64,000 bases of DNA from positions 1-64,000 of the forward strand of contig JBCDDF010000007.1 of assembly GCA_039180525.1 (NCBI GenBank). The letters are read 5' to 3'. The position numbers were made by a program, and so were the translations under genes. Below the pieces are notes generated by a model that was given only the letters and a program-made list of their open reading frames with translations, did not search any database and had not been told where the DNA came from. This stretch comes from Halovulum sp039180525 (GTDB lineage: Bacteria > Pseudomonadota > Alphaproteobacteria > Rhodobacterales > Rhodobacteraceae). Of this stretch, positions 61,409 to 64,000 are shown piece by piece; the stretch's first letter is position 1, and every line of letters begins with the position of its first letter.

Positions 61409-62752
61409 TTGAAGAACGTAGTGGCGATCATCGACGACGAAGCGGATATGCGCGGGTCGATCGCGCAATGGCTCAGCCTGTCGGGCTATGAACCACAAAG
61501 CTATGACAGCGGTGAGGCGGCGCTGGCCAAGATCCGCGCCGATTTTCCCGGCGTCATCATCTCTGACATCAAGATGCCGGGCATGGACGGGATGCAACTG
61601 CTGCGGCGGCTACAATCGATTGATAAGGCGCTGCCGGTGATACTGATCACCGGCCATGGCGATGTGGCGTTGGCCGTCGATGCCATGCGGCGCGGTGCCT
61701 ATGACTTCATCGAAAAACCCTTCGATCCCGAACGGCTGGCCGATCTGGTGCGCAAGGCGGCGAACACGCGGCGGCTGACGCTGGACAATCGCAACCTGCG
61801 TCGAGAGATGGCGGACGGCACGATGCTGCTGCGCAAACTGGTCGGATCGAGCCATGTCATCGAAAAGCTGCGCGAGACGATCCTGGATGTCGCGCAGGCC
61901 GACGGCCATGTCCTGATCACCGGTGAAACCGGCACCGGCAAGGCCCTGATCGCCCATGCGCTGCATGCCTGCGGGCCGCGCAAGGGGCAGGCCTATGTTT
62001 CGGTCAACTGCGCGTCGCGCGCTCCGGAAGAGCTGGAGGCGATGCTATTCGGCCCCTTGCCCGAAGGCGACCGGCGGCCGGCGATAGAGGCATCGGACGG
62101 CGGTACGCTGTGCCTGGAAAATGTCGAGGCGCTGCCCGAGGCGCTGCAGGCGCGGCTGGTCAGCGAATTGCGCCGGATCGGTTCCCCCGACACCGGTATC
62201 GCACCGCGCAATCTGCAGATCGTGTCGATCTCAAGCGCCATCCATAGTCTGGACAAACCGCCCGAGGGGATGCGCGAGGATCTGTTCTATTGGCTGGCCG
62301 CGCTGCATATCAGCACTCCGCCGCTGCGCGAACGCGGCGAGGATATCCTGCTGCTGTTCAACCGGTTCTGCGCCCGCTTCGCCGAGGATTACGGCTGCGA
62401 CGCGCCAGAGATCTCGGCCGAAGACGCCGCCCGGCTTATCCAGGCGCAGTGGCCCGGCAATATCCGCCAACTGATGAACGTGGCCGAACGCGCGGTGCTG
62501 CAGAAGCGGCGGGGCGAGGACGGCCTGACCGGGCTTTTGAACGAGAACCCAGTCGCATCGATCACGCCGGAGATCCTGGTCGAAAAACCGCTGCGCGAAC
62601 ATGTCGAGGCGTTCGAGAAGATGCTGATCGACAACGCCCTACGGCGCAACCATGGCGCGGTGTCCTCGGTCATGGAGGAACTGGCCCTGCCCCGCCGCAC
62701 GCTAAATGAAAAGATGGCGAAATACGGACTGGTCCGCGCCGAGTATTTGTAA
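61409..62752 (+). CDS. DctD-like response regulator with degenerate AAA+ domain
   Basis: A 447-residue NtrC-family regulator. The receiver has Asp53 (VIISDIKMPGMDG). The AAA+ domain has Walker A GETGTGKA, but no GAFTGA loop (LFGPLPEGDRRPAIEASDGG), Walker B is CLENVEA instead of the usual acidic FLDEI, and one arginine-finger position reads YWLAAL rather than YRLN. A Fis-type HTH ends the chain. TTG start at 61409 with GGTGGA upstream; no ATG fits. It probably cannot activate sigma-54 promoters by the normal ATPase mechanism. Confidence 0.85.
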   Translation: MKNVVAIIDDEADMRGSIAQWLSLSGYEPQSYDSGEAALAKIRADFPGVIISDIKMPGMDGMQLLRRLQSIDKALPVILITGHGDVALAVDAMRRGAYDFIEKPFDPERLADLVRKAANTRRLTLDNRNLRREMADGTMLLRKLVGSSHVIEKLRETILDVAQADGHVLITGETGTGKALIAHALHACGPRKGQAYVSVNCASRAPEELEAMLFGPLPEGDRRPAIEASDGGTLCLENVEALPEALQARLVSELRRIGSPDTGIAPRNLQIVSISSAIHSLDKPPEGMREDLFYWLAALHISTPPLRERGEDILLLFNRFCARFAEDYGCDAPEISAEDAARLIQAQWPGNIRQLMNVAERAVLQKRRGEDGLTGLLNENPVASITPEILVEKPLREHVEAFEKMLIDNALRRNHGAVSSVMEELALPRRTLNEKMAKYGLVRAEYL

Positions 62753-62823
62753 TGTGCCGGGGGCTTTAATTTTGCCTACCGGCGCTTAAGATCTGACACA
62801 CGCAAGAAATGAGGATTGACCCA

Positions 62824-63588
62824 ATGTTGCCCCGCAGCCTCCTGATGCCCGCGGCCGCCTTTGTTGCGGCTGCGACGTTCGCCGCGGCCCCTGCGGCTGC
62901 TCAGATGTCGCAAGTCTCTGTCCATATGGGCGAGATGGCCTCGACCATGGCGACGGAGCGCGAAGGTCAGCGCGATACGATCCGGTTCGAGCCCTGGCAG
63001 ATGATCGGCGATCTGTTCCGCGAGGATATCGTCCTGCTGATGCGCCACGGACCTACCGACTGGTCAAAGCGTGATGCGGTGGACGTCGCCCCGACCGACT
63101 GCGGCAACCAGCGGATCATGACCGCCGAAGGCAAGGAAGACATGCGCAATTTCGGCATCCTTTTGGCCGGCAACGATCTGCGTCCGTCCAAGATCGTGGT
63201 CAGCCAGTGGTGCCGCAACCAGGAAACGCTGGACGCGATGATGGAGGGCTTCAACCTGATTGACCCCGAATGGGCGCAATCGGTCGAGGTCGAGACCGAT
63301 CCGAACGTCAGCCTGCTGCTGTCGCTGCAGGGCGCGCCCAACGTCACCGCCATGCGCGAACGCATCGCGGCCTGGGACGGGCATGACGAAAACGAAGGGC
63401 CCCTTTTGGTGTTGTCGCATTTCACCAATATCGACGAATTGACCGAATTCCACGTCTATGAGGGCGAGATGCTGGTGCTGGATCCCAAGCGCGAAAACCG
63501 CGTCCTGGGCTATCTGCGCCTGCGCAGCGCCACCCCGGATGTCGGCCACTTCGCCGCCGACGGGAACTCGGATGTCGAGGATCGCTAG
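62824..63588 (+). CDS. exported histidine phosphatase family protein
   Basis: A 254-residue histidine-phosphatase-fold protein with a signal peptide (ending near APAAAQ). The catalytic strand reads LLMRHGPTDWSK, so the RHG motif is intact, and a later SHFTNIDELT gives the second His. An ATG 15 bases upstream is in frame, but GAGGA 8 bases before 62824 favours this start. Probably periplasmic; the substrate is unknown. The stop shares the CTAG with the gene on the opposite strand. Confidence 0.78.
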   Translation: MLPRSLLMPAAAFVAAATFAAAPAAAQMSQVSVHMGEMASTMATEREGQRDTIRFEPWQMIGDLFREDIVLLMRHGPTDWSKRDAVDVAPTDCGNQRIMTAEGKEDMRNFGILLAGNDLRPSKIVVSQWCRNQETLDAMMEGFNLIDPEWAQSVEVETDPNVSLLLSLQGAPNVTAMRERIAAWDGHDENEGPLLVLSHFTNIDELTEFHVYEGEMLVLDPKRENRVLGYLRLRSATPDVGHFAADGNSDVEDR

Positions 63589-64000
63589 GCCCTGACCGCC
63601 CTTGCCAATTCGACCGACAGGTCGCCATAGCCGGTGAACCGGCGCTCATACGCAAGGCCCAGGCGTTCTGCGGCTTTGCGTGCTTTGCGGTCCAGCGCGG
63701 CGTCTTCGGTCTGTGCCAGATAGATCAGCCGCGTGTAATGCGCGAACAGCATGTCGCGCAGTTCGGGATGGCGGTCGAGCCCCATCGCGCGCCACACGAA
63801 CGCATCGAACTGCCGCGCCAGGAAGTCCGTCAGATAAAAGGCGGTCATCTCGGCATCGCCGCGGGCCGCGAACGTCTCGTTGCCATCGAAAAAGCTGTAA
63901 CAGTGCGGGCCGCGGATCATTTCCACCCCCAGCCGAGCGCAGGTCGCGTCCAGGATCCCGCCGGTGCCGCAATCGGCATAGACCACGAAAATCCGGTCAT
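63585..64000 (-). CDS. DUF1638 family protein, 5' part beyond the window
   Basis: The C-terminal 138 residues of a DUF1638 protein, reading from the right edge. VVYADCGTGGILD and GPHCYSFFDGNETF are characteristic. The frame is open to position 64000, and homologs begin further upstream, so the gene is cut by the window edge. The function of the family is unknown; members often adjoin corrinoid methyltransferase genes. Its TAG lies on the minus strand within a CTAG shared with the convergent gene. Confidence 0.8.
   Translation of the reverse strand, partial: DRIFVVYADCGTGGILDATCARLGVEMIRGPHCYSFFDGNETFAARGDAEMTAFYLTDFLARQFDAFVWRAMGLDRHPELRDMLFAHYTRLIYLAQTEDAALDRKARKAAERLGLAYERRFTGYGDLSVELARAVRA

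Overview
The window is about 64 kb of GC-rich alphaproteobacterial chromosome, most probably from the order Rhodobacterales (Rhodobacter/Roseobacter relatives). Clade-typical evidence: the block dusB-ntrB-ntrC-ntrY-ntrX-trkA-trkH-hfq-hflX; NtrC and NtrX without the GAFTGA loop; a fused ispDF; a DUF1476 protein (ATP synthase zeta-type subunit); DUF6314, DUF1203 and DUF2256 proteins; and many GTG/TTG starts in 1-4 bp stop/start overlaps. I cannot name the genus. I see no prophage, insertion sequence or CRISPR array. The one RNA gene I can prove is tRNA-Tyr.

Layout. 1-5.2 kb: LysE-type exporter, then molybdenum-hydroxylase (CO-dehydrogenase type) maturation genes: CoxE-like VWA protein, DUF1203, XdhC, and a MoeA-like/MobA-like fusion. 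5.2-8.8 kb: a large membrane protein with GspL-like and GspC/PilP-like ends, divergent from a SIMPL-domain protein. 8.8-13.1 kb: minus-strand metY with a foldable leader, CoA-binding protein preceded by a terminator, YHS protein, zinc-ribbon protein and rlmB; then a plus-strand GNAT and tRNA-Tyr. 13.6-23.1 kb: two complete ABC importers (PhnD-PhnC-PhnE-PhnE and an AfuABC/FbpABC-like set), each followed by a phosphatase-family gene, suggesting uptake and processing of organophosphorus compounds. 23.3-29.6 kb: a carnitine/betaine catabolic operon (acyl-CoA dehydrogenase, NDP-forming acyl-CoA ligase broken by one in-frame TAA, CaiD-like hydratase, BKACE, and carnitine dehydrogenase fused to a thioesterase). 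29.9-36.9 kb: DegP, hpt, a COQ10/RatA-like protein, YqiJ-flotillin pair, cinA, pgpA. 36.9-50.9 kb: ispDF, then the Ntr-Trk-Hfq-HflX block, then miaA. 51-55.4 kb: an accessory stretch (orphan Tat-type solute-binding protein, secreted unknown, sulfotransferase, BioY, DUF6314). 55.4-59.6 kb: purB, purC, purS and purQ, interrupted by a glutathione-peroxidase-like gene, DUF2256 and DUF1476. 59.6-62.8 kb: DctB/DctD-like two-component pair. 62.8 kb to the end: exported histidine-phosphatase-family protein and a partial DUF1638 protein.

Most notable points: one premature TAA in an otherwise collinear acyl-CoA ligase; a TGA at codon 4 of the best-supported start of the peroxidase gene; two genes whose only sensible start is CTG overlapping the previous stop; three NtrC-family regulators all lacking GAFTGA, with the DctD-like one also lacking Walker B acids; the GspL/GspC-like fusion; and several unexplained intergenic RNA/DNA structures.
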